A DNA stretch of 64,000 bases from an uncultured Alphaproteobacteria bacterium (GCA_902571865.1 CACGDO010000008.1:1-64000); one strand, 5' to 3'; positions 1-9,299 are shown, numbered from the stretch's first letter. The notes: generated by a model not told the origin, from the letters alone. Numbers and translations: made by a program.

Positions 1-745
1 TAATTGAATTATTTTGTTCAATATGTTTTAAAGCTTTAAGTCTATCCCTTAAAGACGCAGCTAACTCAAAATTATTTTTTTTTGACGCCTTATACATTTG
101 GTCCGTAAAATTTTTTTGTATATTTTGCGAATTGCCACTACTTAAAAAATCATCTGCAGCCTCTATTAATTTCGAATAAGCTTCTTTTGTTATTTTTCCT
201 CCGCAAGGACCCGAACATCTTTTAAGATAATAATTGAAGCATAATTTATTTCCTGCATTTACCTCTTTATCTGTGCATGATCGTAAAAGAAATATTCGTT
301 GTATTGTATTAATAGTTCTATTTACTGCATCCGGACTTGCAAATGGTCCATAGTATCTACCTTTTTTCTTTTGTGGACCTCGATGTTTTTCAATTCTAGG
401 AAAATCATGTTCTGATGAAATAAATATATAAGGAAATGATTTATCGTCTCTTAACAGAACATTAAATCGCGGCTTATGTTTTTTAATTAAATTACATTCA
501 AGTATGATTGCTTCTAACTCTGTATTTGTTACAAAAAAGTTCATTGATTTTGTTAAACTAACCATTCTTTGAATTCTTCTGGTTAGGTTATTTAATGATA
601 GATAATTCTTTACTCTATTGGATAATACTTTCGCTTTTCCAATATATAAAATATTACCTTTCTCATCTTGCATTTGGTAGACACCAGGTTGATTTGGTAA
701 AGTTTTAGATGTAGCCTTTATAATTTCTTGTCCAAGAAGCGTCAT
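1..745 (-). CDS. uvrC: Excinuclease ABC subunit C, N-terminal part (cut by window edge)
   Basis: UvrC makes the dual incisions of nucleotide excision repair with UvrA and UvrB in the cytoplasm. Reading from 745 downward, an open frame of about 248 residues runs off the left edge without a stop. It begins MTLLGQEIIKATSK, then shows the GIY-YIG nuclease signature (PGVYQMQDEKGNILYIGKAK, about residues 20-39) and the family stretch RCSGPCGGKI. Near the edge it enters the UVR (UvrB-binding) region (ASLRDRLKALKHIEQ). The full protein is normally about 600 residues, so more than half lies outside. It diverges from xsc across a 133-bp gap in which I see no clear promoter. It is a housekeeping gene, which argues for chromosomal DNA. 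Confidence 0.95.
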   Translation of the reverse strand, partial: MTLLGQEIIKATSKTLPNQPGVYQMQDEKGNILYIGKAKVLSNRVKNYLSLNNLTRRIQRMVSLTKSMNFFVTNTELEAIILECNLIKKHKPRFNVLLRDDKSFPYIFISSEHDFPRIEKHRGPQKKKGRYYGPFASPDAVNRTINTIQRIFLLRSCTDKEVNAGNKLCFNYYLKRCSGPCGGKITKEAYSKLIEAADDFLSSGNSQNIQKNFTDQMYKASKKNNFELAASLRDRLKALKHIEQNNSI

Positions 746-878
746 TTTATCAATCGTAAATAATTATTTTTTCATTAATTAGGAATTTTATAAAATTAAT
801 AAATAACTAACAAGATTATTGTAGTTCATTTAATAATTAATTTAATGTAGGTAATAATAATATATTAAGGATTTTATT

Positions 879-2648
879 ATGGCAAAAATGACAACAGAAG
901 AGGCTTTTGTAAAAGTTTTACAAAAACATGGGATTCAACACGCTTTTGGAATAATTGGATCGGCATTTATGCCAATTTCTGATCTTTTTCCTAAAGCAGG
1001 AATAACATTCTGGGATGTTGCTCATGAGTCAAACGGTGGCATTATGGCAGACGGATATACAAGATCTACTGGTAAAATTGCAATGTGTATTGCGCAAAAT
1101 GGACCTGGTATAACTGGCTTAGTTACACCTATAAAAACTGCTTTTTGGAATCATACTCCAATGCTCTTAGTTACTCCTCAAGCAGCTAATAAAACCATTG
1201 GTCAAGGAGGTTTCCAAGAAGTCGAGCAAATGAACTTATTTAAAGATATGGTCTGTTATCAAGAAGAAGTAAGAGATCCCTCCAGAGTTGCAGAAGTTTT
1301 AAATCGAGTTATTTCAAAAGCTATTAAAGGATCTGCTCCTGCTCAATTAAATATACCAAGAGATTTTTGGACTCAAGTTGTTGATATTGATCTGCCACCT
1401 ATAATTAAATTTGAAAGACCTTCAGGTGGAATTGAAGCAATTAAGGAAGCCGCAAATCTATTATCTAATGCAAATTTCCCAGTCATTTTATCTGGTGCTG
1501 GAGTGATTTTAGCTGATGCTATTAATGATTGCAAAAAACTTGCAGAAAAATTAAGTGCTCCAGTTGCCTGCGGATACCAACACAATGATAGTTTTCCTGG
1601 CAAACATCCTCTTGCAGTTGGTCCCTTAGGATACAACGGATCTAAAGCAGCAATGGAAATAATATCTAAAGCAGATGTAGTTTTAGCACTTGGCACAAGA
1701 TTAAACCCCTTCTCAACTTTACCAGGTTATGGGATAGATTATTGGCCAAAAAATGCAGATGTCATTCAAGTTGATATAAATTCTGATCGCATTGGTTTAA
1801 CAAAAAAAATAAGTGTTGGTATTTGTGGAGATGCAAAACTAGTTGCAGAACAAATTTTAGAAAACCTTACAACAAATGCAGGTGATAAAGATAGAAAAGA
1901 ACGAGAGGAGTTAATTCATAAGACCAAGTCAGCTTGGCTTCAAACATTAACTGGCCTTGATCATGAAGAAGATGATCCTGGCACATCTTGGAATAAAGAT
2001 TCACGAGATAGAGAACCAGAAAAAATGTCACCAAGAATGGCATGGCGAGCTATTCAAGCAGGTCTTCCTGAAGATGCAATTATATCAAGTGATATAGGAA
2101 ATAATTGTGCAATTGGTAACGCTTATCCAACATTTGAGAATGGTAGAAAGTATTTGGCACCTGGTTTATTTGGGCCATGTGGGTATGGTTTTCCATCTGT
2201 AATTGGAGCAAAGATTGGTTGTCCTAATACACCAGTTGTTGGCTTTGCAGGTGACGGCGCATTTGGAATTAGTATGAGTGAGATGACTTCTTGTAATAGA
2301 GAAGGTTGGCCAAATATTACAATGATAATTTTTAGAAATTATCAATGGGGAGCGGAGAAAAGAAATACTACACTCTGGTATAATAATAATTTTGTTGGAA
2401 CAGAACTTGATCCTAAATTAAGCTATGCAAAGATCGCAGAAGCGTGCGGATTTAAAGGTGTTAAGGTTCATACTCAAGAGGAACTAACAGAAGCTTTGCA
2501 ACAATCTTGCAAGGATCAAATGGAAGGCATAACTACTTTTATAGAAGTTATGTTAAATCAAGAACTAGGAGAACCTTTTAGACGAGATGCGATGAAAGCA
2601 CCGGTTGAAGTTGCTGGAATTGATCCAAAAGATACAGTAGTTCAATAA
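879..2648 (+). CDS. xsc: Sulfoacetaldehyde acetyltransferase
   Basis: Xsc is a cytoplasmic thiamine-diphosphate enzyme that converts sulfoacetaldehyde plus phosphate to acetyl phosphate and sulfite. It is the desulfonation step for taurine, sulfopyruvate and isethionate. At 589 residues it has the usual family length. Visible features are the conserved Glu in AHESNGG (about residue 50), the acetolactate-synthase-like middle domain, and the ThDP/Mg motif GDGAFG near residue 458 followed by a conserved Asn region (FRNYQWGAEKRN), a stretch typical of Xsc. The ATG follows AAGGA at a good distance. It stands alone and ends flush against the convergent GMC gene. Its usual partners pta, tpa and ald lie about 20 kb away. 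A different ThDP enzyme is possible but unlikely given the close match. Confidence 0.93.
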   Translation: MAKMTTEEAFVKVLQKHGIQHAFGIIGSAFMPISDLFPKAGITFWDVAHESNGGIMADGYTRSTGKIAMCIAQNGPGITGLVTPIKTAFWNHTPMLLVTPQAANKTIGQGGFQEVEQMNLFKDMVCYQEEVRDPSRVAEVLNRVISKAIKGSAPAQLNIPRDFWTQVVDIDLPPIIKFERPSGGIEAIKEAANLLSNANFPVILSGAGVILADAINDCKKLAEKLSAPVACGYQHNDSFPGKHPLAVGPLGYNGSKAAMEIISKADVVLALGTRLNPFSTLPGYGIDYWPKNADVIQVDINSDRIGLTKKISVGICGDAKLVAEQILENLTTNAGDKDRKEREELIHKTKSAWLQTLTGLDHEEDDPGTSWNKDSRDREPEKMSPRMAWRAIQAGLPEDAIISSDIGNNCAIGNAYPTFENGRKYLAPGLFGPCGYGFPSVIGAKIGCPNTPVVGFAGDGAFGISMSEMTSCNREGWPNITMIIFRNYQWGAEKRNTTLWYNNNFVGTELDPKLSYAKIAEACGFKGVKVHTQEELTEALQQSCKDQMEGITTFIEVMLNQELGEPFRRDAMKAPVEVAGIDPKDTVVQ

Positions 2649-4253
2649 TTATTTCTGATCATTAATAATTAAGTCTGATGCTTTTTCAGCAATCATCATA
2701 GTAGGAGCATTAGTATTACCTGAAGTTATAGTTGGCATCACAGATGCATCAACAACTCTTAAGTTGTTTATTCCTTTTACTTTAAGATTATCACTCACAA
2801 CTGAGTTTTCATCATTACCCATTTTACAGGTACTTACTGGATGAAAAATAGTGTTTGCAAATTTACCTGCTTCTTTTGCTAGAGATTGATTATCTTTAAA
2901 TTGTATTCCCGGTCTATATTCTTCTGGTTCATAATTTTTATATGCTTTTGATTCTAAAACTATTTTTCTTACAATTTTAATTGATTTTCCTGCAATTTCC
3001 CTATCTTCATCAGTAGATAAATAGTTCATTTTTATTTGAGGATAAATTCTTGTATCTGAAGATTTAATTTCTACAGAGCCTCTACTTGTAGGTTGTATAT
3101 TTGTTATTGTAGGAGTGAATGCTGGAAATTTATGCAGTCCTGCTTTTCCTAATAAATCAGTGCTAGCTGGCGAGATATGAAATTGTAGATTAGGGTTTTC
3201 TAAATACGAATCACTTTTAATAAAGCCGCACAAGTAACTTGCTCCAACTGTTAAAGGTCCTTTTTTATAAATTAAATAATTTAATCCTGTTAAAAATTTT
3301 TTAGTAAAACTGTGATATATATCGTTTAATGTTTCTAAGTTTTTAATTTTGTAAACAGGTCTTAACATTAAATGATCGGTTAAATTTTTTCCAACACCTT
3401 TAATTTCTTTGACAATATTAATATTATTTTTATTTAATAATTTACCTGGACCAATACCTGAAGCTTGTAAAATGTGAGGAGATCCAATTGTTCCTGCAGA
3501 CAATAAAACTTCTTTATTTACAGAATATGAAAATTCTTCATTGTTTTTCCATAAATTTACAGTTTTTACTTTTAAATTTTCAATTGTTAATTTTTTAACA
3601 TGTGCCTTGGTTATAATTTTTAAATTTTTTCTATTTTTTATAGGATTTAAGAAAGCAACTGCAGCACTACATCTATATCCTTTATCAATTGTCATTGGAA
3701 AATAACCCATTCCTTCATTGTCACCATCGTTAAAGTCTTCATTTTTTTTGTATCCAAATTCTTGAGAGGCCTCTAAAAATAAATCCAATAATTTAAAATT
3801 TGATCTAATTTTCTCTACTTTGATGGGTCCATCGGTACCATGAAATTCACTTTTAGAAATTCTGTAATCTTCAGATTTTTTAAAGTACGGTAATACGTCT
3901 TCCCAAGACCATCCAATATTACCTAATTGTCTCCAGTAATTGTAGTCATTTGCATGACCTCTTATATATAACATCCCATTAATTGATGAACTGCCACCCA
4001 ATGTTTTTCCTCTTGGAATAAGCATTTTCCTATTATTACAAAATTTTTCCTCTTCAGTTGTGAAGCACCAATCAGTTTTAGGATTATGCATTGTTTTAAA
4101 ATAACCACCCGGAATATGTATCCAAGGATTAGTGTCTTTTCCTCCAGCCTCAATCAAAAGTACTTTAATGTTTTCATTCTCTGAAAGTCTATTTGCTAAT
4201 ATGCAACCAGCTGTACCTGCACCAATAATAATATAGTCAAAACTTTGTTTCAT
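2649..4253 (-). CDS. GMC-family FAD oxidoreductase (choline-dehydrogenase-like)
   Basis: This is a 534-residue flavoprotein of the glucose-methanol-choline family, which oxidises alcohols to aldehydes or ketones. The N-terminus has the FAD Rossmann motif (IIIGAGTAGCILANRLSE, about residues 8-25). The GMC signature PRGKTLGGSSSING lies near residue 80. The C-terminal HPVSTCKMG and NTNAPTMMIAEKA blocks carry the catalytic His and Asn positions. It fits choline or alcohol dehydrogenases, but the substrate cannot be read from sequence. Its stop codon abuts the xsc stop with no spacer, and it diverges from the exchanger gene across 74 bp. No betaine-aldehyde dehydrogenase or choline transporter is adjacent, so I do not assign betA. 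Confidence 0.85.
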   Translation of the reverse strand: MKQSFDYIIIGAGTAGCILANRLSENENIKVLLIEAGGKDTNPWIHIPGGYFKTMHNPKTDWCFTTEEEKFCNNRKMLIPRGKTLGGSSSINGMLYIRGHANDYNYWRQLGNIGWSWEDVLPYFKKSEDYRISKSEFHGTDGPIKVEKIRSNFKLLDLFLEASQEFGYKKNEDFNDGDNEGMGYFPMTIDKGYRCSAAVAFLNPIKNRKNLKIITKAHVKKLTIENLKVKTVNLWKNNEEFSYSVNKEVLLSAGTIGSPHILQASGIGPGKLLNKNNINIVKEIKGVGKNLTDHLMLRPVYKIKNLETLNDIYHSFTKKFLTGLNYLIYKKGPLTVGASYLCGFIKSDSYLENPNLQFHISPASTDLLGKAGLHKFPAFTPTITNIQPTSRGSVEIKSSDTRIYPQIKMNYLSTDEDREIAGKSIKIVRKIVLESKAYKNYEPEEYRPGIQFKDNQSLAKEAGKFANTIFHPVSTCKMGNDENSVVSDNLKVKGINNLRVVDASVMPTITSGNTNAPTMMIAEKASDLIINDQK

Positions 4254-4327
4254 AATTTAGAAAAATTTATTTATTATATACTATTTAATTTAAACATATA
4301 ACTAACTTAAATAATTAAAAATTTTCA

Positions 4328-5239
4328 ATGGATATTATATTTTCTATAATTGGATTAGGGCTTCTAGTTTTAGGTGCTGAAATAATTATCAGAGGTTCAG
4401 TTAGTTTTGGAAGAAAGATTAATATTTCATTGTTTGCAATTGGTGTTGTAATTGTGGCTGGGGGAACATCATTACCTGAATTGGCAAGCAGCATTAATGC
4501 AGTTCTTAATGATTTTTCAGATCTTGCTTTAGGCGCTGTAGTTGGAAGTAATATTGCAAACTTGATACTTGTAATGGCCACTACAACATTAATTTTTCCA
4601 ATTGTAAATATAAATAAAAATCAAATTAACCAAGCTTGGATAAATATTATTTTAGGAATTGTATTAATTATTATGACATTTTTTTATTTTAATTTTATTT
4701 TTGGATTAGTTGCAACTACATCATTGATTTATCTAATGTATGTTCAAATAAAAAAAGGAGAAATTGATAATTTAGAAATAGATAAAAACGATTATTCAAT
4801 AACAATCTCATTAATATTAATTATAATAGGTATAGCATGTTTAGTATTTGGTGCAGATTTACTTGTTGAATCAGCAATTAATATTGCAAGAACTTACAAT
4901 GTTCCAGCTTCAGTAATTGGATTATCATTAGTAGCTTTTGGAACTTCTCTTCCAGAACTTGCAGTTGGTATTGTATCTGCCTTTAGAAAAAAGATTGATT
5001 TTGCTCTAGGAAATATTTTGGGATCTAATATTTATAATGTATTAGGTGTTCTAGGTATTAGTTCATTTTTTGGTAATTTTAAAGTTCCTGCAGTTTTAGC
5101 AAATCAGGACTTATACTTCATGTTATCAATTACAGCATTAATTTTAATTTTTATGATTTTTGCAAAAAAAATTGGACGTATTTATGGAATTATTGGATTA
5201 ACTTTATATTTTGGATATATGTATTCTATTTACATATAA
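4328..5239 (+). CDS. CaCA-family Na+/Ca2+-type cation exchanger
   Basis: This inner-membrane antiporter of 303 residues is built from two inverted five-helix halves. Each half carries an alpha-repeat: GTSLPELASS near residue 46 followed by GAVVGSNIANL, and GTSLPELAVG near residue 205 followed by GNILGSNIYNVLG. These Gly-Thr-Ser-x-Pro-Glu and Gly-Ser-Asn-Ile blocks form the ion-binding site in YrbG-type exchangers. The acidic residues needed for Ca2+ are present. The product probably extrudes Ca2+ in exchange for Na+ or H+. It heads a plus-strand run (exchanger, cysQ, kinase, nucleotidyltransferase) with short gaps. The functional link to cysQ is unclear. Confidence 0.9.
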   Translation: MDIIFSIIGLGLLVLGAEIIIRGSVSFGRKINISLFAIGVVIVAGGTSLPELASSINAVLNDFSDLALGAVVGSNIANLILVMATTTLIFPIVNINKNQINQAWINIILGIVLIIMTFFYFNFIFGLVATTSLIYLMYVQIKKGEIDNLEIDKNDYSITISLILIIIGIACLVFGADLLVESAINIARTYNVPASVIGLSLVAFGTSLPELAVGIVSAFRKKIDFALGNILGSNIYNVLGVLGISSFFGNFKVPAVLANQDLYFMLSITALILIFMIFAKKIGRIYGIIGLTLYFGYMYSIYI

Positions 5240-5273
5240 TTTTAATTAATAAAAAAATTCTGTTAAAAGAATC

Positions 5274-6065
5274 ATGAACGTAGAATTACATAAATCAAAA
5301 AATTTATTAAAAATATTAAATACGGCTATAGATGCAGGTAAGGAAATTCAAAAAGTATATAAAAAATCTTTTAATGTAGAAATAAAAGATGATAATTCAC
5401 CTATTACCGAAGCTGATATAAAATCAAATAATTTAATTTTAAATAGATTAAAATCTTTTAGCCCGAATGTTCCTATATTAAGCGAAGAAGGTCTAATAGA
5501 ATGGAAAGAAAGAAAAACTTGGAATTCATATTGGTTAATAGATCCATTAGATGGAACTAAAGAATTTATAAAAAAAAATGGAGAATTTACAGTTAACATT
5601 GCATTAATAAAAAATAATTCACCAATATTTGGAATTATATATGCGCCTGCTAAGTCTTTGCTTTATTATGCTTTAAAAAACAATGGCGCATATAAATTAA
5701 TTACAGAGTCAAATATTGAAACAACTAAAGATTTTATAAAAATAAATTCAGTAAAAGACAAAAGTAATTTAACAAAGGTTATTGGTAGTCGATCACATTC
5801 TAATAAAGATTTTGATAATTGGATAAATGATAATTGTAATAATTTTGAGTTAATCCAAATTGGTAGTTCTCTTAAATTTTGTTACTTAGCTGAAAGTAAG
5901 GCAAATATCTATCCAAGACTAGGTCCAACTTCAGAATGGGATATTGCTGCGGGACATATTATTCTTGAAGAGGCAGGAGGTTCAGTTAAAGATTTTAATA
6001 AAAATATATTACTATACAACACGAAAGAAAGTGTTATTAACCCTAATTTTATCGCTAAAATATAA
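5274..6065 (+). CDS. cysQ: 3'(2'),5'-bisphosphate nucleotidase CysQ
   Basis: CysQ hydrolyses 3'-phosphoadenosine 5'-phosphate to AMP, clearing a by-product of sulfate activation and sulfotransfer. The 263-residue protein has the inositol-monophosphatase-fold metal motifs. The acidic segment is DNSPITEADIKSN (about residues 39-51), the signature is DPLDGTKEF (about 93-101), and the C-terminal WDIAAGHIILEEAGG starts near residue 222. Length and motifs are canonical. It is followed after 11 bp by a small APS-kinase-like gene, which supports a role around activated sulfate or a related nucleotide. A general inositol-phosphate phosphatase is less likely because DPLDGTKEF is the CysQ form of the motif. 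Confidence 0.92.
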   Translation: MNVELHKSKNLLKILNTAIDAGKEIQKVYKKSFNVEIKDDNSPITEADIKSNNLILNRLKSFSPNVPILSEEGLIEWKERKTWNSYWLIDPLDGTKEFIKKNGEFTVNIALIKNNSPIFGIIYAPAKSLLYYALKNNGAYKLITESNIETTKDFIKINSVKDKSNLTKVIGSRSHSNKDFDNWINDNCNNFELIQIGSSLKFCYLAESKANIYPRLGPTSEWDIAAGHIILEEAGGSVKDFNKNILLYNTKESVINPNFIAKI

Positions 6066-6076
6066 ATTATAATCAT

Positions 6077-6490
6077 ATGAAAATACTTATTTGTGGTCTT
6101 CCTGGTGCTGGCAAAACTTGGTTAGCTGAAAGGCTTATTAAAGTAATTGATAATTGTGCTTGGTATAACGCAGATGTAGTCAGGAAGTCAGCAAACGATT
6201 GGGATTTTACGATGGAAGGTAGAATACGACAAGCCAATAGAATGAAAACATTTGCCGATTTCGAAAAACAAAATGGAAGATGGGTAATTTGTGACTTCGT
6301 AGCACCAACTGAAAAAGCAAGAGAAGCTTTTGAGCCTGATTTTGTTATCTGGCTGGATACTATTAAAGAAGGTAGGTTTGAAGATACAAATAAAATGTTT
6401 GAACAACCAAATAAAACCGACATTAAAATAACTAAATTTTTATCAGATGAAGAAATAGAAAATCTAGCAAAGGAGATTAAAAATGTTTGA
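6077..6490 (+). CDS. Small P-loop kinase, adenylylsulfate-kinase-like
   Basis: This 137-residue P-loop kinase has Walker A GLPGAGKTW at residues 6-14 and a segment NADVVRKSAND resembling the DGDNVR block of APS kinases (CysC). The usual CysC is about 200 residues, so this is a short form. It overlaps the next gene by 8 bp, so the two are translationally coupled, and it follows cysQ by 11 bp. The phosphate acceptor could be adenylylsulfate, but the partner is a separate small nucleotidyltransferase and not an ATP sulfurylase. A sugar or alcohol acceptor is therefore equally possible. The kinase call is secure; the substrate is not. Confidence 0.7.
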   Translation: MKILICGLPGAGKTWLAERLIKVIDNCAWYNADVVRKSANDWDFTMEGRIRQANRMKTFADFEKQNGRWVICDFVAPTEKAREAFEPDFVIWLDTIKEGRFEDTNKMFEQPNKTDIKITKFLSDEEIENLAKEIKNV

Positions 6491-6878
6491 TTGGAAAAAA
6501 CCAACAGTACAAATGTTAGGTAGATGGCAACCATGGCATGACGGACATACAGAATTATTTAAAAGAGCACTTCAGAAAACAGGTCAGGTATGTATTATGT
6601 ATCGTGACGTGGGAGGTGTAGATGCAGGTGTAGAAGGTCAAGCTGACAATCCATTTCAATTTGAAGAAGTAAAAGCAAAAATTAATGAAGGTTTAGCTCA
6701 ACATGGTTTTACTGATGGCAAAGAATATGTAGTTGTTAAGGTTCCAAACATTATTGATATTTCTTATGGAAGAGGAGTTGGTTATTCATTTACAGAACAT
6801 GATTTAGGAAAAGAAATACATGATATCTCGGCAACAAAAATTAGAAATGAAATGAGAGTTAAAGGGGAATTAAAATAA
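6483..6878 (+). CDS. Small nucleotidyltransferase of the HIGH/cytidylyltransferase superfamily
   Basis: This 131-residue protein has the nucleotidylyltransferase fold signature. GRWQPWHDGH (about residues 13-22) is a variant of the T/HxGH ATP/CTP-binding motif, and ISATKIRNEMR near the C-terminus is the ISxTxxR phosphate-binding motif. The family joins AMP or CMP to a phosphorylated acceptor (glycerol-3-phosphate, phosphopantetheine, nicotinamide mononucleotide and others). At 131 residues it matches the minimal single-domain members. It overlaps the upstream P-loop kinase, so the pair plausibly phosphorylates and then nucleotidylates one acceptor. That acceptor is unknown. It ends 1 bp before the convergent HisD-like gene. 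Confidence 0.72.
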   Translation: MFDWKKPTVQMLGRWQPWHDGHTELFKRALQKTGQVCIMYRDVGGVDAGVEGQADNPFQFEEVKAKINEGLAQHGFTDGKEYVVVKVPNIIDISYGRGVGYSFTEHDLGKEIHDISATKIRNEMRVKGELK

Positions 6879-6879
6879 G

Positions 6880-8199
6880 CTAAATTTTTTCTCCTGCTGG
6901 TTTTCCATATCCAACATTTTTTTTCCCATATCGTCTTACTCTCACATTACATTGTTCTGTATGACCTATAAAACCTTCTAAATGTGAAAGTCTAGATCCA
7001 TATTCTCCGATGAGAGTTGCAGCTTCATCTGTTATTATCTTTTGATAAGTATGGGTTTTAATGAACTTACCAACCCACAAACCACCAGTATATCTTCCAG
7101 CTTTTTTAGTAGGAAGAGTATGATTAGTGCCTATCACTTTATCACCATTAGCAACATTAGTTCTAGCGCCCAAAAATAGAGCTCCATAAGATGTCATATT
7201 TTCTAAAAACCAATCATCTTTTTTTGTCATAACTTGAACGTGCTCTGAAGCTATTTCATTTGCTTTAGATAACATCTCCTCATAAGTATCACATAAAATT
7301 ATTTCTCCATAATCTCTCCAGCTTGTACTTGCTGTTTCTTTAGTAGGTAAAATTTCTAAAATTCTATCAATTTCTTTAAATGTTTCTTCTGCAAGTTTTC
7401 TTGAGTTTGTTATCATCACAGCAGGAGAATTATATCCATGTTCAGCTTGTCCTAATAAGTCTGTTGCACATATTTCACCATCAACAGTTTCATCAGCAAT
7501 TACCATTGTTTCAGTTGGACCAGCAAATAAATCGATACCAACTTTGCCATACAATTGTCTTTTCGCTTCAGCAACAAATGCATTGCCAGGTCCAACAAGC
7601 ATATCTACAGATTTAATAGTTTCTGTACCAATAGCCATAGCACCAACTCCTTGCATTCCTCCCAAAACATAAATTTCGTGAGCACCTCCCATTTTCATTG
7701 CTGTAACGACAGCTGGATTTGGCTTACCCTTAAAAGGTGGGGTAGTAGCTATAATTCTTGGAACCCCAGCAACAGAGGCAGTAACAACTGACATATGAGC
7801 AGAAGCTACCATTGGGAATTTTCCCGCAGGTACATAACATCCTACTGCTTGTACTGGTATATTTTTATGACCAAGAATCACACCTGGATGCGTTTCTACT
7901 TCTAATTCACTTAAAGTTTTAAGTTGTGCTTCCGCAAATGATCGCACTTGTTTTTGAGCAAATTTAATATCTTCTTTGTCATCATCAGAGACTTCACTCA
8001 TTAATTGATTAATTTGATCTTCACTTAATCTAAAACTATCTGGAGAATAGTTATCAAATTTTTGAGATAACTCTCTAATATGTTTATCGCCTTCTGATTC
8101 AATTTTAATTAACGTTTCCTCAACAATTTTTTTTACTTTATCATTATCTTCAATTCTTTGTTTTTCGTCTAAACCTTTTTTTAAATATTCTATTGCCAT
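6880..8199 (-). CDS. hpsN: HisD-superfamily dehydrogenase, HpsN (sulfopropanediol 3-dehydrogenase) type
   Basis: HpsN oxidises (R)-2,3-dihydroxypropane-1-sulfonate at C3 to (R)-sulfolactate with NAD+. This 439-residue protein has the histidinol-dehydrogenase fold. Zinc/catalytic elements visible are GQAEHG (about residues 250-255), ASEHVQV, NHTLPT and the late EGFIGHTEQCNVR. The segments GKFPMVASAHMS and GGMQGVGAMAIG resemble what I recall of HpsN-type members more than true HisD, and no his genes are near. It lies 2 bp downstream of a double-SnoaL gene, in an operon preceded by the palindromic operator. The native substrate may therefore be a different alcohol belonging to that regulon. The family call is firm; HpsN is moderate. 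Confidence 0.65.
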   Translation of the reverse strand: MAIEYLKKGLDEKQRIEDNDKVKKIVEETLIKIESEGDKHIRELSQKFDNYSPDSFRLSEDQINQLMSEVSDDDKEDIKFAQKQVRSFAEAQLKTLSELEVETHPGVILGHKNIPVQAVGCYVPAGKFPMVASAHMSVVTASVAGVPRIIATTPPFKGKPNPAVVTAMKMGGAHEIYVLGGMQGVGAMAIGTETIKSVDMLVGPGNAFVAEAKRQLYGKVGIDLFAGPTETMVIADETVDGEICATDLLGQAEHGYNSPAVMITNSRKLAEETFKEIDRILEILPTKETASTSWRDYGEIILCDTYEEMLSKANEIASEHVQVMTKKDDWFLENMTSYGALFLGARTNVANGDKVIGTNHTLPTKKAGRYTGGLWVGKFIKTHTYQKIITDEAATLIGEYGSRLSHLEGFIGHTEQCNVRVRRYGKKNVGYGKPAGEKI

Positions 8200-8201
8200 T
8201 A

Positions 8202-9299
8202 TTATTTTTTATGAATTAATTTAAAGATATCAATGCCTATTTGATCTAATATGTGTGCTATATCGATTGGTACCCAATTTTCTCTAATTAACCCTTCATG
8301 ATGTAAATAAAAATCCATAACTCTCATTGTTATTTTTTTTTGAGTAGGTTCATATCCTAGCCAATCACTTGATCCATGAACACACTGAATACTATGCCAA
8401 CCACCAGTCATAGAATAATTTCCATCTCCAATTTCAATATAATGACCGATTTTCCAATAATCTCTGTCCTTGAATGTAAGTCTAAATGGGAGCTGATGAT
8501 GATCAACAAAACCATCTAAACCTCTAGCTGTACCTATACCACTTGGACCATACCACATCATTTTTGGGTGCCAATAATCTTGTTGAGGATGATTAATTAA
8601 TTTCTCCCTTATTTGATCTTTTGATAGACCTGGCTCAGTCTCAGGTTTAATATTTAAACTTCTCTGCATAGTTAAATCTTGATTTAAAGATTGGAGAGAC
8701 AATTCCTTATCTAAATTTTGATTATTTTCTCCATCACCTGTGATGGGACTAGGCCACATCCCTTCTACCCCAAGAGATTTATTTATAGGCCAATATCCAG
8801 CCTGACGGATAAAATCTACAGTATCAATTAATGTATAGGATTTTATTATTTTATTATTTGTAATCTGATGTGCTTCACATGTTCGAAGATAAATTGTTTT
8901 ATTAGTCGGCTTTACGCCCAACCACTCATTTGTGAAAGTTCCAGTTAAATGACTAATAAATGAAACAAAAACTTTATCTCTAAATGCCCCTCCAATTACT
9001 AGATTATTTCTTCTTTCGAGATCGGGGAATGCCTTCTTTAGAGGTATTAAATATTTATTTTTTATTTCTTCAATTCCTTTAATTTCATTAATTGGATGAA
9101 AGCCATTAAACTCAGCATCTACGTGATATAAATTTTCAAGATTTTCTTCTAAATTATTTAAGGAGCACTCGGCAATTTTTTTTAATAAATTTTTAAAATA
9201 TATTTTGTTTTCAATATTTATCTTTGGATCAAGATCTAAATGAATTATGTTTGAGTTATCTTTCTCACCTGTATCAAAGTTTTGTATTTTATTTGCCAT
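8202..9299 (-). CDS. Tandem SnoaL/NTF2-fold (ester-cyclase-like) protein A
   Basis: This 365-residue soluble protein contains two SnoaL-type alpha+beta-barrel domains, about residues 25-165 and 210-362, joined by a linker rich in Gly and Asn. The second domain has the block WHPKMMWYGPSGIG, which recurs in two other genes here as WHDDMIWWGPGGVG and WHDNMVWHGPPGFG. SnoaL-like domains act as cyclases, isomerases, hydrolases or simple binding folds, so no reaction can be assigned. It is the first gene of a minus-strand operon with the HpsN-like gene (2 bp gap). It diverges from the bicupin gene across 91 bp containing the putative LacI operator. No signal peptide is visible. Confidence 0.75.
   Translation of the reverse strand: MANKIQNFDTGEKDNSNIIHLDLDPKINIENKIYFKNLLKKIAECSLNNLEENLENLYHVDAEFNGFHPINEIKGIEEIKNKYLIPLKKAFPDLERRNNLVIGGAFRDKVFVSFISHLTGTFTNEWLGVKPTNKTIYLRTCEAHQITNNKIIKSYTLIDTVDFIRQAGYWPINKSLGVEGMWPSPITGDGENNQNLDKELSLQSLNQDLTMQRSLNIKPETEPGLSKDQIREKLINHPQQDYWHPKMMWYGPSGIGTARGLDGFVDHHQLPFRLTFKDRDYWKIGHYIEIGDGNYSMTGGWHSIQCVHGSSDWLGYEPTQKKITMRVMDFYLHHEGLIRENWVPIDIAHILDQIGIDIFKLIHKK

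Noticed and set aside
7380..7791. Plus-strand open frames opposite the HpsN-like gene
   Set aside because: They are low-complexity frames rich in Gln, Leu and Ser that mirror the codons of the strongly conserved minus-strand gene.
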